From Lachnospiraceae bacterium (GTDB lineage: Bacteria; Bacillota; Clostridia; Lachnospirales; Lachnospiraceae), in the NCBI GenBank assembly GCA_015057525.1, contig SVEE01000012.1, positions 1 to 64,000 of the forward strand: a stretch of 64,000 nucleotides of DNA, given 5' to 3'. The number at the start of each line of letters is the position of its first letter. Position 1 is the stretch's first letter. The notes under the pieces were generated by a model. It saw only the letters and a list, made by a program, of their open reading frames with translations, searched no databases and had not been told where the DNA came from. Position numbers and translations under genes: made by a program. Positions 55,118 through 64,000 of the stretch are shown piece by piece.

Positions 55118-56353
55118 ATGAAAGAAAAAAGGAGAGGCATGGGAATGAGACTATGCATGATACAAATACTTCTGAGTTGTACCATTTCGGGGTGCAGTGA
55201 TGCACCTCTGGGAGAAATACAGGTTGATGATTCCTTCATTGAGGTTCAGGAGACAACAGAAAATTCTCAGGAGAGTAAGGAAGAAATTATAGAAATTTGT
55301 GTGGATCTTTATAAAGAAGCAGCAGAACAAAATAAGATAGCTGATTTGGAAATGATTCGAAGCATTGTTAATCGCCTTGGAGAAAATGGATATCCGGCTG
55401 TTGACAGCAGAAATCAAATTAACATGACGGAACCAGAGAAGGTAGTGGAATTCTGCGAAAAGGTGGATGCACAGGAAGAAGCAGAAATAACGATTCTTGA
55501 AGTCAGCTATTTGGGCGGATTTGTAAAATACGATTTGCACACAAAAGACGGAAATGTAGACGTGGTCAGAAGTTATTACAAGTACGAAAACGGAGATATG
55601 TATAGGGAGGTTACTGGAAGCTATCAGGCAGAGTATTGGAACTATACAAAAGAAGGCTACCTGATGTTTTCTGGTGTTTGGTTTTCAGAAGAATTGTATG
55701 CTCTTACCTTGAGTGGAGTAGAAGAGTACACAGCATTACGGGTGCAACCATTGGATGAAGTATATAGGGAGATGAGTCGAAAATATTTAAATTCTATCGG
55801 TTTTGAACGAAATAACATGTTCATTGTAGATTGGAGTGAGGATGATTTCGGGGATTTGAATTTCTATGATATGTATGACATTCTTTATCCTAAAGTGAAT
55901 GACCAATATGTTCCTTATGTTGAAGATGACAACTTATCAGCTAGTGAAGTTTATCATATTCCTAAGGAGGAGTTCGAAATGGTCATTATGAAATATTTCA
56001 ATATTGATAGTGAAATTCTACAATCTAAAACGGTCTATGATTCTATGGATTCAAGTTATGAATATAGACCGAGAGGCATTGAAGAAGTAGAGTACCCGGA
56101 ATATCCATATTCAGAGGTGGTTGCTTTTAAAGAAAACAATAATGGTACTATTACACTTACAGCTAACGTAGTATTTCCATTCGCAGGTGATTCCAAGGTA
56201 TATGCCCATGAAGTTGTAGTCCGACCTTTAGAGAATGGAGGTGTACAATATGTATCTAACAGAATTATACCATCTGACGACAATTATAATGGAACGTGGC
56301 ACACACCACGGTTGACGTTAGAAGAATGGGAAGAATTGTACGGGGGAGAATAA
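55118..56353 (+). CDS. Lipoprotein of unknown function under BlaI-type operators
   Basis: 411 residues. Signal peptide with lipobox TISGC (Cys26). The mature part is acidic and shows no recognised enzyme domain; the C-terminal half has IPKEEFEMVIMKYFNIDSE and VVAFKENNNGTITLTANVV, which recur in the next gene's product, so the two are paralogues. It is preceded by two operators matching that of blaI. Probably an envelope protein induced when BlaR1 senses its ligand. Start at 55118 follows ACGGAGG; an upstream in-frame ATG would remove the signal peptide layout. Confidence 0.78.
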   Translation: MKEKRRGMGMRLCMIQILLSCTISGCSDAPLGEIQVDDSFIEVQETTENSQESKEEIIEICVDLYKEAAEQNKIADLEMIRSIVNRLGENGYPAVDSRNQINMTEPEKVVEFCEKVDAQEEAEITILEVSYLGGFVKYDLHTKDGNVDVVRSYYKYENGDMYREVTGSYQAEYWNYTKEGYLMFSGVWFSEELYALTLSGVEEYTALRVQPLDEVYREMSRKYLNSIGFERNNMFIVDWSEDDFGDLNFYDMYDILYPKVNDQYVPYVEDDNLSASEVYHIPKEEFEMVIMKYFNIDSEILQSKTVYDSMDSSYEYRPRGIEEVEYPEYPYSEVVAFKENNNGTITLTANVVFPFAGDSKVYAHEVVVRPLENGGVQYVSNRIIPSDDNYNGTWHTPRLTLEEWEELYGGE

Positions 56354-57633
56354 TGGAAGATGTGAAATGGATGATTAGAAGATTTAGACTTTCGTTTTTG
56401 CTGTCATTTTTTCTGATGATAGTTGGAGTAATCTGTTGGAGAAAAATGTATGAGGGAGAAGAAATATTGCGGCAATATATAGAAATAGAAAATGCTGAAG
56501 AAGCAAAAAGTGTAGAGGAAGAGGTGACGAAACAATGGGAAAAGGGCTATGACCTTCCGGTAGTAGAACGTGAAAGAAAAGAAGCTGAGACTGACTGTAA
56601 AAACCTGATGAAACTTTATTTTGATATTTATGTATCAGCAGACAAAGGAATGATATCTAATGTGGTTTTAGATGATGAAACGGTTCTAAAAATACAGGAG
56701 AAAGTAGCTGAGGTAGGATGTTCGGTTACAACGGTGGTAACGTACTCTAACATGGAGAATTATGAAATGGTTGGCAGTTTTCTGAAAGAATGTATGGAAG
56801 GCAAAACAGGTTCTGCGATAATTTATGAAGTGCTGGACGATGGTGGGCTTGGCAGAATGAAATTTATTTTTGACGGAACGGATATGTATGTTCTGAGTGC
56901 CAGAGGAACCTGGAATGCTGGCAATACACCGATAATTTCATATATTTCCTATACAAGACTAAGAGAGTGGAAATATACAGATAAAGGATGGTTTTGTTAT
57001 GAATTATGTGTGCCGGAACCACCAGAAGTCAGTGAAATTATGGATGGAAGTTGCCTTATTAGAGTAAAGCCTATGACAGAAGAACAGCGAGAAATGTCCG
57101 AACGTTGTGTGATGAAACTTGGATATCAGGGACAGAATATTTTGTGTTCTAACTGGAATACAGAAAATATGAGTAAATTGGATTATAACGGAATGTTTGA
57201 ATACCTATATGGGATGAAATATGAAGAAAAGGTTATTTCTGAAAATTATACTAATGGCATACCAAAAGAAGAATTTGAAAGTCTAATTATGGAGTATTTT
57301 CCGATAACAACGGAACAGATACGAGAGTATGCAGCATTTAATGAGGAAAATCAAACTTATTTTTGGACGGAACTTGGGTGTTCCAATTACACTCCGACTT
57401 TTTTCGGAACGTCTTTGCCGGAGGTTATCGATATCAAAGAAAATGACGATGGAACAGTAACATTAACCGTCGAAGCAGTGTGTGGCATGGTTATTTGCGA
57501 TGATGCGGTCATAACCCATGAACTCACAGTAAGGTTTGACCAGGATGGCAGTTTTCAATATTTGGGAAATGAAATTTTAAATGATGGTATTAAGAGCATA
57601 CCTGAATATCAATATCGAGTGAAAGAAAAATGA
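56353..57633 (+). CDS. Membrane-anchored paralogue of the lipoprotein at 55118
   Basis: 426 residues. One N-terminal membrane helix (about 13-33) without a lipobox. The outer domain shares IPKEEFESLIMEYFPITTEQ and IDIKENDDGTVTLTVEAV with the upstream lipoprotein. The ATG overlaps the previous TAA (TAATG), so translation is coupled and it belongs to the same BlaI-type regulated operon, which ends at the terminator 57698. Unknown function. Confidence 0.75.
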   Translation: MEDVKWMIRRFRLSFLLSFFLMIVGVICWRKMYEGEEILRQYIEIENAEEAKSVEEEVTKQWEKGYDLPVVERERKEAETDCKNLMKLYFDIYVSADKGMISNVVLDDETVLKIQEKVAEVGCSVTTVVTYSNMENYEMVGSFLKECMEGKTGSAIIYEVLDDGGLGRMKFIFDGTDMYVLSARGTWNAGNTPIISYISYTRLREWKYTDKGWFCYELCVPEPPEVSEIMDGSCLIRVKPMTEEQREMSERCVMKLGYQGQNILCSNWNTENMSKLDYNGMFEYLYGMKYEEKVISENYTNGIPKEEFESLIMEYFPITTEQIREYAAFNEENQTYFWTELGCSNYTPTFFGTSLPEVIDIKENDDGTVTLTVEAVCGMVICDDAVITHELTVRFDQDGSFQYLGNEILNDGIKSIPEYQYRVKEK

Positions 57634-57697
57634 TTTGATAATAAAGGTAAGTTAACATTTTGTTCTAGAGTGTCGATAAAAATAATAAGCTAAGGAT

Positions 57698-57751
57698 GGC
57701 GTTATGATTTCATGGATGAGCAATATCTATGGAAACATAACGCCGTTTTTA
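57698..57751 (+). terminator. Terminator ending the two-gene operon
   Basis: Perfect 9-bp stem GGCGTTATG / CATAACGCC with a large loop, followed by GTTTTTAT. Confidence 0.8.
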
Positions 57752-57768
57752 TATTACGAATATATATA

Positions 57769-57834
57769 GCCACTTGGTCCTTTCGGAGAGTGGTGCAGTC
57801 TCGACTGACAGACGGACTGCAGAAAGGAGAAATT
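57769..57834 (+). promoter_or_regulatory. Structured 5' leader able to mask the ribosome-binding site
   Basis: Hairpin 1: GCCACT / AGTGGT around TCC-TTTC-GGA. Hairpin 2: GCAGTC / GACTGC. The hairpin-1 segment TCCTTTC (57778-57784) is exactly complementary to GAAAGGA (57822-57828), the ribosome-binding site of the next gene. This suggests on/off control of translation (riboswitch, protein-binding leader or thermosensor); no known class recognised. Confidence 0.5.
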
Positions 57835-59625
57835 ATGCAGGTAAGTAGTAGCGTCAATATTAAATATTATGCACAGTACCATAGTAGTTCGTGTGCAAAA
57901 AAGAATGCAAGCACTTCGACATTTGAAAGTAGTTATCTTTTAGATGAAACAATAGGGTATCCAAGAAGTGTAGAAACAGTAGACTATCAAGAATATTACA
58001 AAGTGTGGATGCCTCAAGAAAATTTCAAAGTTATAGAGTATGCGAATGGTAATTCGATGGAGCAGAGTGAAGCTGTGTCCATAGCAGAAACTGAGGATGG
58101 AGGAGAATTTTTAGGACTTACTATGGTTCCGGAAGAAGGTCAGTCTGTTACTTATGGCATGCGGGCAATGCTTAGTGAAAACTTCACATCGAACAATCCC
58201 ATAGTACAGGTGGTTTCTAATCTTGGTGGTAAGAAGGTAATCTATAACGTAGAAGTGAATAAGGTAAACCCTAATAATGCGACACAACTTGAGATGTTCG
58301 CATTGTTAAGTTATACAGATAAGATGGGCATTACAGATGGTGGAACCTTTGGCTCTCATCAGCAGTTGGAAGTATATGGAGGAAATGCAAGCAGTATTGG
58401 ATATTGTGGTAGCCTTTCAGGCAAAGATGTGTTTTTGAACGAGAAGTTTGACTGGTCATCTATTATGGAGAAGATGATGCAGGTATATAAGGATGCTGGA
58501 ATAGAGAATCAGGCAAAAGACTGCAAAGCACTATGTGACTTTTTTGCTGCATATACAGAGGAAAATGAAGTAAAAGAAAATATTGCAATTGATTTTTCTC
58601 GATTTGTGCCAAATGCTCCAGAGGAAGTAAAACAGGCATTTATAGAAGCTTTTGAAGAAACTGGGTATAACGAAGGTGAGAGAATGGATTACCTTTCGCA
58701 GATTTTTATACATCAGGTAGAGAATAGACAAAATGGTGTGGCAGATTACACGGATGTATTTGGTGGTTCAATAGCATCTGCATTACATGTAGCAAAAGAG
58801 ATACTTTATGACTTGGAAAATCCTCTTATGCCAGTAAGCCAACGTGGAGAAAATGCTGCTAAATACATAGAGCAGGAAATGGAATTTTACAGGACATTTA
58901 TTGAGAAATTGGAAGATTTAACAAGTGCAGATAATATTGATAAAGAGGAAACAGCTGATTATGCAAAAATTCTGGGAGAAAAGATAAATGAGATTTTTGG
59001 AAAAATCCAAAATGGTGATACGGAGCCAACATATCAGATTGGCTCACGGTCTTTCACAGAAAAAGAATGGGAGGCGTTCCTTGATAAATTTGATTCCGTC
59101 CAAGAGGCAATTCAGGAACTAATGAAGGAGGAGCAGGCAAGAAAAGAGGCAGAGGAAGCCCAAAAGGAAGGTATGGTTATTAATGATGCAAGCACTTTAT
59201 TAACTACAGAATCTACCTCCTGTATGTATGAAACTGCTGATCCGGATGATGACGATATCCGTTATATCACATGGTATACCGAGGAAGGCATTTTCTGTAG
59301 AAAAGCCGGACAGACCCAAGGCTATGAGTGGTCTATTACTTTTGAAAATAGGGAACAGTATGACAAAGTTATGAAATTTATCGGTCAGTTCCCTTCTGAC
59401 TGGAATATGCGTTTTGCAGCCCATGAAAATTTTTGGAATGATTTTCTGAATGATAAGATTGACATGGAAAGTTTTATGGAGTTTATTAATGGAACAAATA
59501 AGGGAATTCCTGATTATTCCATTACGGTAGGTGATTCCATGTATATCGACAAAGACAAAATGCAGTGGGCAAAATATATGAATCCGTTAGGAGCCAGATT
59601 CTATACAGAAGATGCAAATGGTTAA
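57835..59625 (+). CDS. Large unrecognised protein with structured leader
   Basis: 596 residues, no signal peptide or membrane helix. The region 380-480 is helical and Glu/Lys-rich (coiled-coil-like, EELMKEEQARKEAEEAQ), followed by a compact domain with ITWYTEEGIFCRKAGQ. No family recognised. The internal ATG at 57835 was chosen because of AGAAAGGAG just before it; the frame is open further upstream only across the terminator 57698. It may belong to the surrounding element. Related in position, perhaps not in sequence, to the gene at 59694. Confidence 0.6.
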   Translation: MQVSSSVNIKYYAQYHSSSCAKKNASTSTFESSYLLDETIGYPRSVETVDYQEYYKVWMPQENFKVIEYANGNSMEQSEAVSIAETEDGGEFLGLTMVPEEGQSVTYGMRAMLSENFTSNNPIVQVVSNLGGKKVIYNVEVNKVNPNNATQLEMFALLSYTDKMGITDGGTFGSHQQLEVYGGNASSIGYCGSLSGKDVFLNEKFDWSSIMEKMMQVYKDAGIENQAKDCKALCDFFAAYTEENEVKENIAIDFSRFVPNAPEEVKQAFIEAFEETGYNEGERMDYLSQIFIHQVENRQNGVADYTDVFGGSIASALHVAKEILYDLENPLMPVSQRGENAAKYIEQEMEFYRTFIEKLEDLTSADNIDKEETADYAKILGEKINEIFGKIQNGDTEPTYQIGSRSFTEKEWEAFLDKFDSVQEAIQELMKEEQARKEAEEAQKEGMVINDASTLLTTESTSCMYETADPDDDDIRYITWYTEEGIFCRKAGQTQGYEWSITFENREQYDKVMKFIGQFPSDWNMRFAAHENFWNDFLNDKIDMESFMEFINGTNKGIPDYSITVGDSMYIDKDKMQWAKYMNPLGARFYTEDANG

Positions 59626-59693
59626 GTAGATACAGAGCTTGCTTGTATATATATCAAACAATGTAGTTTAGATAAGAATAGCAGGAGGTAATT

Positions 59694-60641
59694 ATGGTGA
59701 TGAACGTAGCAGATATTTATCAGTCAGAACAGTACAGTGTAGAAACTCAAAAGGTAAAAAGGGCTCAAGCAGCATTAAAGATATTGTCAAATTCTGAAAA
59801 AAAAGGACAAAGGGATATGGTACATATTTCGTATTCTGGCAGAACTTATTCAAAGGAGTCGGTTGTGGCATTATTTGATACAGCTTTAAATTTGTCAAAG
59901 AGAGATTTTTCTTTTTATTTTGAGCATTACAATGATATGCCAGCCCTATTAGATGCCATAAACTTCGGTGATGGTTTTGTGATGGGTTCCTGTAATCCAG
60001 AAATGAGAGAACTTGGAGTGTTGTCGTTTGAGATAGGGGGAGTAAGACAGTATATTCCGAACTATGCTATTCCGAAGATAAATGTAGGAAATCTCCCAAA
60101 TATCTCAGCTAAGAACAATAAATTGATATTAAATAACAAAGGATATTATTGCTACACAGCTAAAAATGGGGAAAATTATACTTGGACTGTAAATAATGGA
60201 CATGTTGGTTGGGCAAATTCCGAAAGTATGTCAGAGGCTATAGGCGAGAATAAATCAGGTTACAATTATAGATGGGAAATGCATCAGGCAAGTAGCTTGC
60301 TTTCAAGATTAGCAAAGGGAAGCGGAACTTATGGATTTTCCAACAAGGAGCAAAAGGAGATACTTACTGGATTTGGAATAACAGAAGGGCATTTCACCAT
60401 AGAAGCCGGAGCAGGTACCAGACATTATATGTTGATGGAAAATGGTGTCATAGTGAACGTGGATAAGCGGATTAATTTGATGAACCGTACCGACTGGAAA
60501 AAACAGGGGTACCAGTCAGGGGACATAATCAATGTGTATGGAAAAGAATGTATTATAGGTGAGGACGGTCATATTCAGGTATCCACAGAAGATGAGTTTA
60601 CGGATACAGAGATACAGTATCCTGATGGAAAGTCTTTATAA
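59694..60641 (+). CDS. Unrecognised cytoplasmic protein
   Basis: 315 residues, no signal peptide or membrane helix. Distinct features are a central SFYFEHYNDMPALLDAINF and a Tyr-rich C-terminal half (KNGENYTWTVNNGHVGW). AGGAGG lies 5 nt before the ATG; a second ATG at 59700 is possible. It follows the gene at 57835 by 68 nt in the same direction and may be cotranscribed. Function unknown. Confidence 0.6.
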   Translation: MVMNVADIYQSEQYSVETQKVKRAQAALKILSNSEKKGQRDMVHISYSGRTYSKESVVALFDTALNLSKRDFSFYFEHYNDMPALLDAINFGDGFVMGSCNPEMRELGVLSFEIGGVRQYIPNYAIPKINVGNLPNISAKNNKLILNNKGYYCYTAKNGENYTWTVNNGHVGWANSESMSEAIGENKSGYNYRWEMHQASSLLSRLAKGSGTYGFSNKEQKEILTGFGITEGHFTIEAGAGTRHYMLMENGVIVNVDKRINLMNRTDWKKQGYQSGDIINVYGKECIIGEDGHIQVSTEDEFTDTEIQYPDGKSL

Positions 60642-60679
60642 AAACCAGAGGATTTAAGGAAGTTTATGTGAGCAATGCG

Positions 60680-60709
60680 TCAAGCGGATATGTATGCATA
60701 TCCGCTTGA
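60680..60709. terminator. Bidirectional hairpin between convergent genes
   Basis: Perfect 12-bp stem TCAAGCGGATAT / ATATCCGCTTGA with a 6-nt loop, between the gene ending at 60641 and the end of blaR1 at 60725. There is no U-run, so it is a strong structural barrier rather than a classical terminator. Confidence 0.6.
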
Positions 60710-60724
60710 TGACTGCCATATGAG

Positions 60725-62539
60725 TTACATACCAAAGTTATGTGATGTCCAGATATTCATGTCCGATAAGATAGACATGGTTATTTCAGTTGCGTTGCTT
60801 CCAGTAGCATTGCTGTCAGCAACGATGTTGGTAGCAAAAAAGTATGTATTATCTGCAGTCTCAATATAGCCGATAAACCATCCGTTCACATCCTGGCCAT
60901 CTACGCGTCCAGTTCCAGTTTTTCCGTAGAATGTTCCGACATCGGAAGAGGAAAGGCAGATGGCATCTTTTACTGCATTGATGTTTTCTGGAGCAAATCC
61001 AAAGCTGTTATTCTGCAGCTGGGTTAAAAGTTCAATTTGCTCTATTGGAGAAATTTTCAAGGAAGATTCCATCCAATAAGTGGAGAAGTCACCACTTATA
61101 TTTTCGTTGCCATATCCAATTTCCTCGATATAGTTGGAAATGTTAACGGCTCCAAGTTGTTCGTCTATAGATTCAAAATACCAGTTTACAGAGGAATTCA
61201 TTGCTGACTGTAAAGTCTGGTCTGCATTCCATGCTTCAAATGGATAAGTTTCGCCATTCCATGCAATAAAGGAGTTTTCCCAGGTGATGATATCTTCTTC
61301 CAATCCGAACAGGGCATCATATATCTTGTAGGTGGAATTTGGAGCAACTCGTAAAGTGGCATGCTCCATGTCGTGTATGCTCCATGCATCATTTTCCAAA
61401 TCGTATAAAACAAAACTGCCTTCGTAATCTTCAAAGTATGTGGAAAGGTCTACATAGGATATATTTTCTGATGAGGAGTCCCATTGATAGTGGCTTCCAT
61501 CTGCTGCGTATGTAGAGATAAAAGGAGCAAAAACTAACAGGAGAACAGCAATCAGTGCAAATGCCGTCATACCTTTTAGCCTTTTTATAAATGTTGGCTT
61601 CTCATAAGAGGCGATGTTGATAATTCTTCGTTTCATCTGCTCCATGTTTCCACCAAGGCCAGTGGCAAAAGGAAAAGGATTAAGTGAAATCTTTTCTGCG
61701 AAGTTAATCAGTGTATTGCCATAATCTTCATAATCATCCTCTTCAAGCATTTTCAAAACGGAAGTGTCACAGGCAACCTCTCTGTCGTTACGCATTTCTT
61801 TCAGAGCGTACCAGACAAGAGGATTAAACCAATATATTACTCTAGCAAGGTTCATAAGATAACTGGCAATAGCATCTTTGTGCTTATAGTGTTGAAGTTC
61901 ATGTAACAGCATGTACCGCATATCGGATTCGTTGTAATCAGAAATCAGATAAATAGGTAAGTAAATACACGGTTTCAAAAGTCCCACAATAATCGGGGAT
62001 TTCAAAAATGCGGTACTGTAAATAGATATATATCTGTGAATTCCCATTTCTACTAAACATCGATGATATAGTCTGCGGACCTCTGGGGTTTGGAGGGGAC
62101 GTGCAGATTTCTTCAAAGTGCGTAGACGGAACGAGGATTTGATTACTAATATAATTATTGTAATAATACCTACAATCCATATCCCCAATAGTATGTATCC
62201 AGCAATGGATGGTGTTTCACTATTTACAGAAAGTGCGAAATCGTTCATCCAGTCAGTATTTCCAGCTAGATTAATTCCTTCAGCTTCTCCTATAGATGTT
62301 GTGGCACTAGAAGCAGGAGAGCTTCTTAAGCTAACAAGCCACGAGAAGATTTGTGGTAATCCGATGAGGCGGAACGGTATAAAGGGAACTGCCAGCAACC
62401 CAAGAAGCAGGAACCACAGATTATACTGCATCCGGCTAGAGAGGCTGTTTTTGAATATACGCTTGGCTATCAAAAGAATTCCGATGATACCGCTGATAAA
62501 TATATTGCATATTAAAAAGCGTATCATAAAATTAGCCAC
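60725..62539 (-). CDS. blaR1: BlaR1/MecR1-like sensor-transducer (M56 metallopeptidase plus penicillin-binding sensor)
   Basis: 604 residues. Four membrane helices; the zinc protease motif HELQH at 213-217 in the cytoplasmic loop with downstream Asn/Glu-type residues; an outer penicillin-binding domain with Ser402-Thr-Tyr-Lys405 (SxxK), SVN near 450 and KTG at Lys540. All beta-lactam acylation motifs are intact. Acylation should activate the M56 protease, which inactivates BlaI and frees its operators. The gene abuts blaI. No beta-lactamase gene is seen nearby. Confidence 0.93.
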   Translation of the reverse strand: MANFMIRFLICNIFISGIIGILLIAKRIFKNSLSSRMQYNLWFLLLGLLAVPFIPFRLIGLPQIFSWLVSLRSSPASSATTSIGEAEGINLAGNTDWMNDFALSVNSETPSIAGYILLGIWIVGIITIIILVIKSSFRLRTLKKSARPLQTPEVRRLYHRCLVEMGIHRYISIYSTAFLKSPIIVGLLKPCIYLPIYLISDYNESDMRYMLLHELQHYKHKDAIASYLMNLARVIYWFNPLVWYALKEMRNDREVACDTSVLKMLEEDDYEDYGNTLINFAEKISLNPFPFATGLGGNMEQMKRRIINIASYEKPTFIKRLKGMTAFALIAVLLLVFAPFISTYAADGSHYQWDSSSENISYVDLSTYFEDYEGSFVLYDLENDAWSIHDMEHATLRVAPNSTYKIYDALFGLEEDIITWENSFIAWNGETYPFEAWNADQTLQSAMNSSVNWYFESIDEQLGAVNISNYIEEIGYGNENISGDFSTYWMESSLKISPIEQIELLTQLQNNSFGFAPENINAVKDAICLSSSDVGTFYGKTGTGRVDGQDVNGWFIGYIETADNTYFFATNIVADSNATGSNATEITMSILSDMNIWTSHNFGM

Positions 62540-62540
62540 G

Positions 62541-62927
62541 TTAATTTCCTCCTTTTTTTGACCTCTTGGAAAGAATGGAACGTAAGTGTTCTATTTCTGT
62601 TTCAGATAATCTATCATTTTCTATATAGGCAGACAGCATGGCAGTGATATCCCCGTCATAGTATCGTTCCAGAAAAGAGTTGCTTTCCTGGCCGATGTAT
62701 TCGCTTTCTTTCATGACAGGGGTATAAACAAACACTCGGCTTTGTTTTTCATAAGTTAGAACGCCTTTTGTTACGAGACGTTTGATTAAGGTCTGTATCG
62801 TCTTAGGACTCCAACTTGTGGTCTGTAATAATTTATCTGTTATTTCATTGGTACTAATCGGCGCATGTTTCCATACGATTTTCATAACTTCAAATTCAGC
62901 TTCAGAAATTTGTGGTAGATCCCTCAT
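62541..62927 (-). CDS. blaI: BlaI/MecI/CopY-family repressor
   Basis: 128 residues, standard length. Winged-helix start (ISEAEFEVMKIVWKHAPIST, with ITDKLLQTTSWSPKTIQTLIKRLVTKGVL) and a dimerisation tail. It should bind TACA-NN-TGTA operators as a dimer. It is cotranscribed with blaR1 (1 nt gap) and its own promoter holds a matching operator. The two near-identical sites upstream of 55118 indicate a second target operon. Confidence 0.93.
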   Translation of the reverse strand: MRDLPQISEAEFEVMKIVWKHAPISTNEITDKLLQTTSWSPKTIQTLIKRLVTKGVLTYEKQSRVFVYTPVMKESEYIGQESNSFLERYYDGDITAMLSAYIENDRLSETEIEHLRSILSKRSKKGGN

Positions 62928-62945
62928 TTTAACCCCCCTTAAATC

Positions 62946-62993
62946 TTACAGATGTAATAAAAACAGTATAAATACTGATTATGCAATTGTCAA
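62946..62993 (-). promoter_or_regulatory. Autoregulated blaI-blaR1 promoter and operator
   Basis: On the minus strand: TTGACA (62993-62988), 17-nt spacer, TATACT (62970-62965), then the operator TTACATCTGTAA (62957-62946) just after the -10. The layout supports repression by BlaI of its own gene. Confidence 0.85.
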
Positions 62994-63065
62994 TTATTAA
63001 AGATATTTGCTTGTGCAAGATTTATTACATTACGGAATAGACAGTGATTGAGGAGGTGGATAAAA

Positions 63066-64000
63066 ATGGTAGGAAGTATTACTGTTGTACCAGCAAAGTA
63101 AATTTCGACTGCAGAATCAGGAACAGCACAGTCAGTGTATAAATTATATCAGCGAGAATCCTCTTTATGAATATGCAGGAACTTATGCGGATGAAGGAAT
63201 TTCGGGAACCAATACCAAAAAGAGAGATGGATTCAACCGTATGATTGCTGATTGCAGGGCGAGGGAAAACACAAAATGAGTACAAAGCGTTTTCTTGGCT
63301 ACGACACGGACGAGAATGGCAAGCTGGTAATCAACAGAATGCAAGAGCCAATTGTAATTCGGTTGTATCAGGAATTTTTGGATGGAAAAACAACCGATTA
63401 CATCAAGCGGATTTTGAACGGGAAGGTGTGAAAAACTGGGATGGAGGTACGAAGTGGCAGTCCACAACCTTAATGAGTATGTTGGAGAATGAAAAATACA
63501 AGGGTGATGCCTTGTTGCAGAAAAGTTATACGGTGGATTTCCTCGCCAAGAAACGTACACAGAACAAAGGGGAAATTCAGATGTTTTATGTGGAGGATGA
63601 CTACGATGCTATCATTTCAAAGCGGATTTGGGAATGTGTACAGCTTGAAATAAAACGCAGGAAAAAGTATATGGAGGAGCATGGGAGAAACTCCTATTCC
63701 CACCGGACGGAAAGCAATCCATTTGCATCCAAGATAATTTGCGGAGACTGTAATAAGGTATTTGCACGGAAAGGCTGGCGGAGCAGCACGGGCGTTGACC
63801 GTAAGGTATGGCAGTGCAGCGAACGCTATAAGGTTAAAGGAGCCATGGGATGTGCCAACCGCCACGTAGAAGAAGAAACACTGATAAAGGCTTATCTGAT
63901 GGCTTGGAACGCACTGGTGGAGAACCGAGAGGATTTCATGGAGCAGTGGACAGAGCAGCTGCAGAGCGAGAACCTATTAGAAGGTTATCGAGCAGAGAAG
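63066..64000 (+). pseudogene. Decayed large serine recombinase (continues past window end)
   Basis: Begins with [11 protein letters not shown], then a stop; the catalytic N-terminal part is lost, the next piece (63101-63279) gives [20 protein letters not shown], then a stop and frame change, KRFLGYDTDENGKLVIN, another frame change near 63413, and finally a long open stretch with zinc-ribbon and ETLIKAYLMAWNALVENRED. The pieces are in order but interrupted by two frame changes and internal stops and lack the active-site Ser. A former integrase of the element at 54739 is the best explanation. Confidence 0.85.

Larger units (their letters stand above)
54739..64000. mobile_element. Probable older integrative element carrying the BlaI/BlaR1 regulon (right end outside window)
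   Basis: Left end set by the rlmD remnant at 54739; the decayed serine recombinase at 63066 lies at the right with the same orientation as the island integrase, matching the left-to-right layout of the island at 40828. The right boundary is not seen. No conjugation gene is visible. Call is from layout and so is moderate. Confidence 0.45.

Noticed and set aside
57712-57834. Upstream extension of the 596-residue gene
   Set aside because: It would start within the terminator hairpin at 57698 and run through the structured leader; the ATG at 57835 has a clear ribosome-binding site.

Overview
The window looks like the chromosome of a low-GC Firmicute of the class Clostridia, most likely Lachnospiraceae. 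This is an inference from gene content: a SCIFF peptide with its radical SAM maturase, a fused SecDF, HemZ, MutS2, a YhaM-like exoribonuclease and the clostridial order secDF-recJ-apt-rel-MBL-hemZ-hisS-aspS. No rRNA, tRNA or CRISPR array was seen.

Region 1 (1-11445) is a phospho-signalling and cell-surface cluster: an FHA protein with a 17-copy 24-bp tandem repeat, a PP2C phosphatase, a membrane Ser/Thr kinase with a TPR-like tail, a small membrane protein carrying repeated T-x-V-L motifs, an 1870-residue Ig-repeat surface protein and a second PP2C phosphatase. The T-x-V-L repeats could be phospho-threonine docking sites for the FHA domain. Region 2 (11475-28744) is housekeeping: a HAD phosphatase, a PII-like protein with a cation:proton antiporter, a membrane protein with scfA and scfB, secDF, recJ, apt, rel, an MBL-fold hydrolase, hemZ, a SecD-like lipoprotein, hisS and aspS. 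Region 3 (28908-33494, minus strand) holds a two-component system and mutS2. It is bordered by two large palindromes. Region 4 (33978-40860) holds a lipoprotein, a YhaM-like nuclease, two related membrane proteins around a DUF1622 protein, and rlmD (rumA).

Region 5 (40828-53411) is a mobile defence island inserted at the 3' end of rlmD. A perfect 127-bp direct repeat flanks it and a large serine recombinase sits at its right end. Cargo: an XRE/C-protein-like regulator, a BcgI-like nuclease-methyltransferase with a two-TRD specificity subunit, a RloA/RloB-like ATPase and TOPRIM-like pair, and a complete type II CBASS operon (Cap4-like SAVED nuclease, CD-NTase, Cap2 E2-E1, Cap3 JAB). Beyond it, two more rlmD-3'-end remnants (53409 and 54739) show that elements have accumulated in tandem at this site. 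The first interval holds a zinc-ribbon protein fused to a nucleoside-deoxyribosyltransferase-like domain.

Region 6 (54772-64000) is probably an older element. It has a BlaI/BlaR1 pair with an intact beta-lactam sensor motif set, BlaI-type operators in front of both blaI and a two-gene lipoprotein/membrane-protein operon, two unrecognised proteins, and a decayed serine recombinase running off the window. The most notable results are the serial rlmD attachment sites, the CBASS-bearing island, and a BlaR1/BlaI regulon that appears to control unknown envelope proteins rather than a beta-lactamase.
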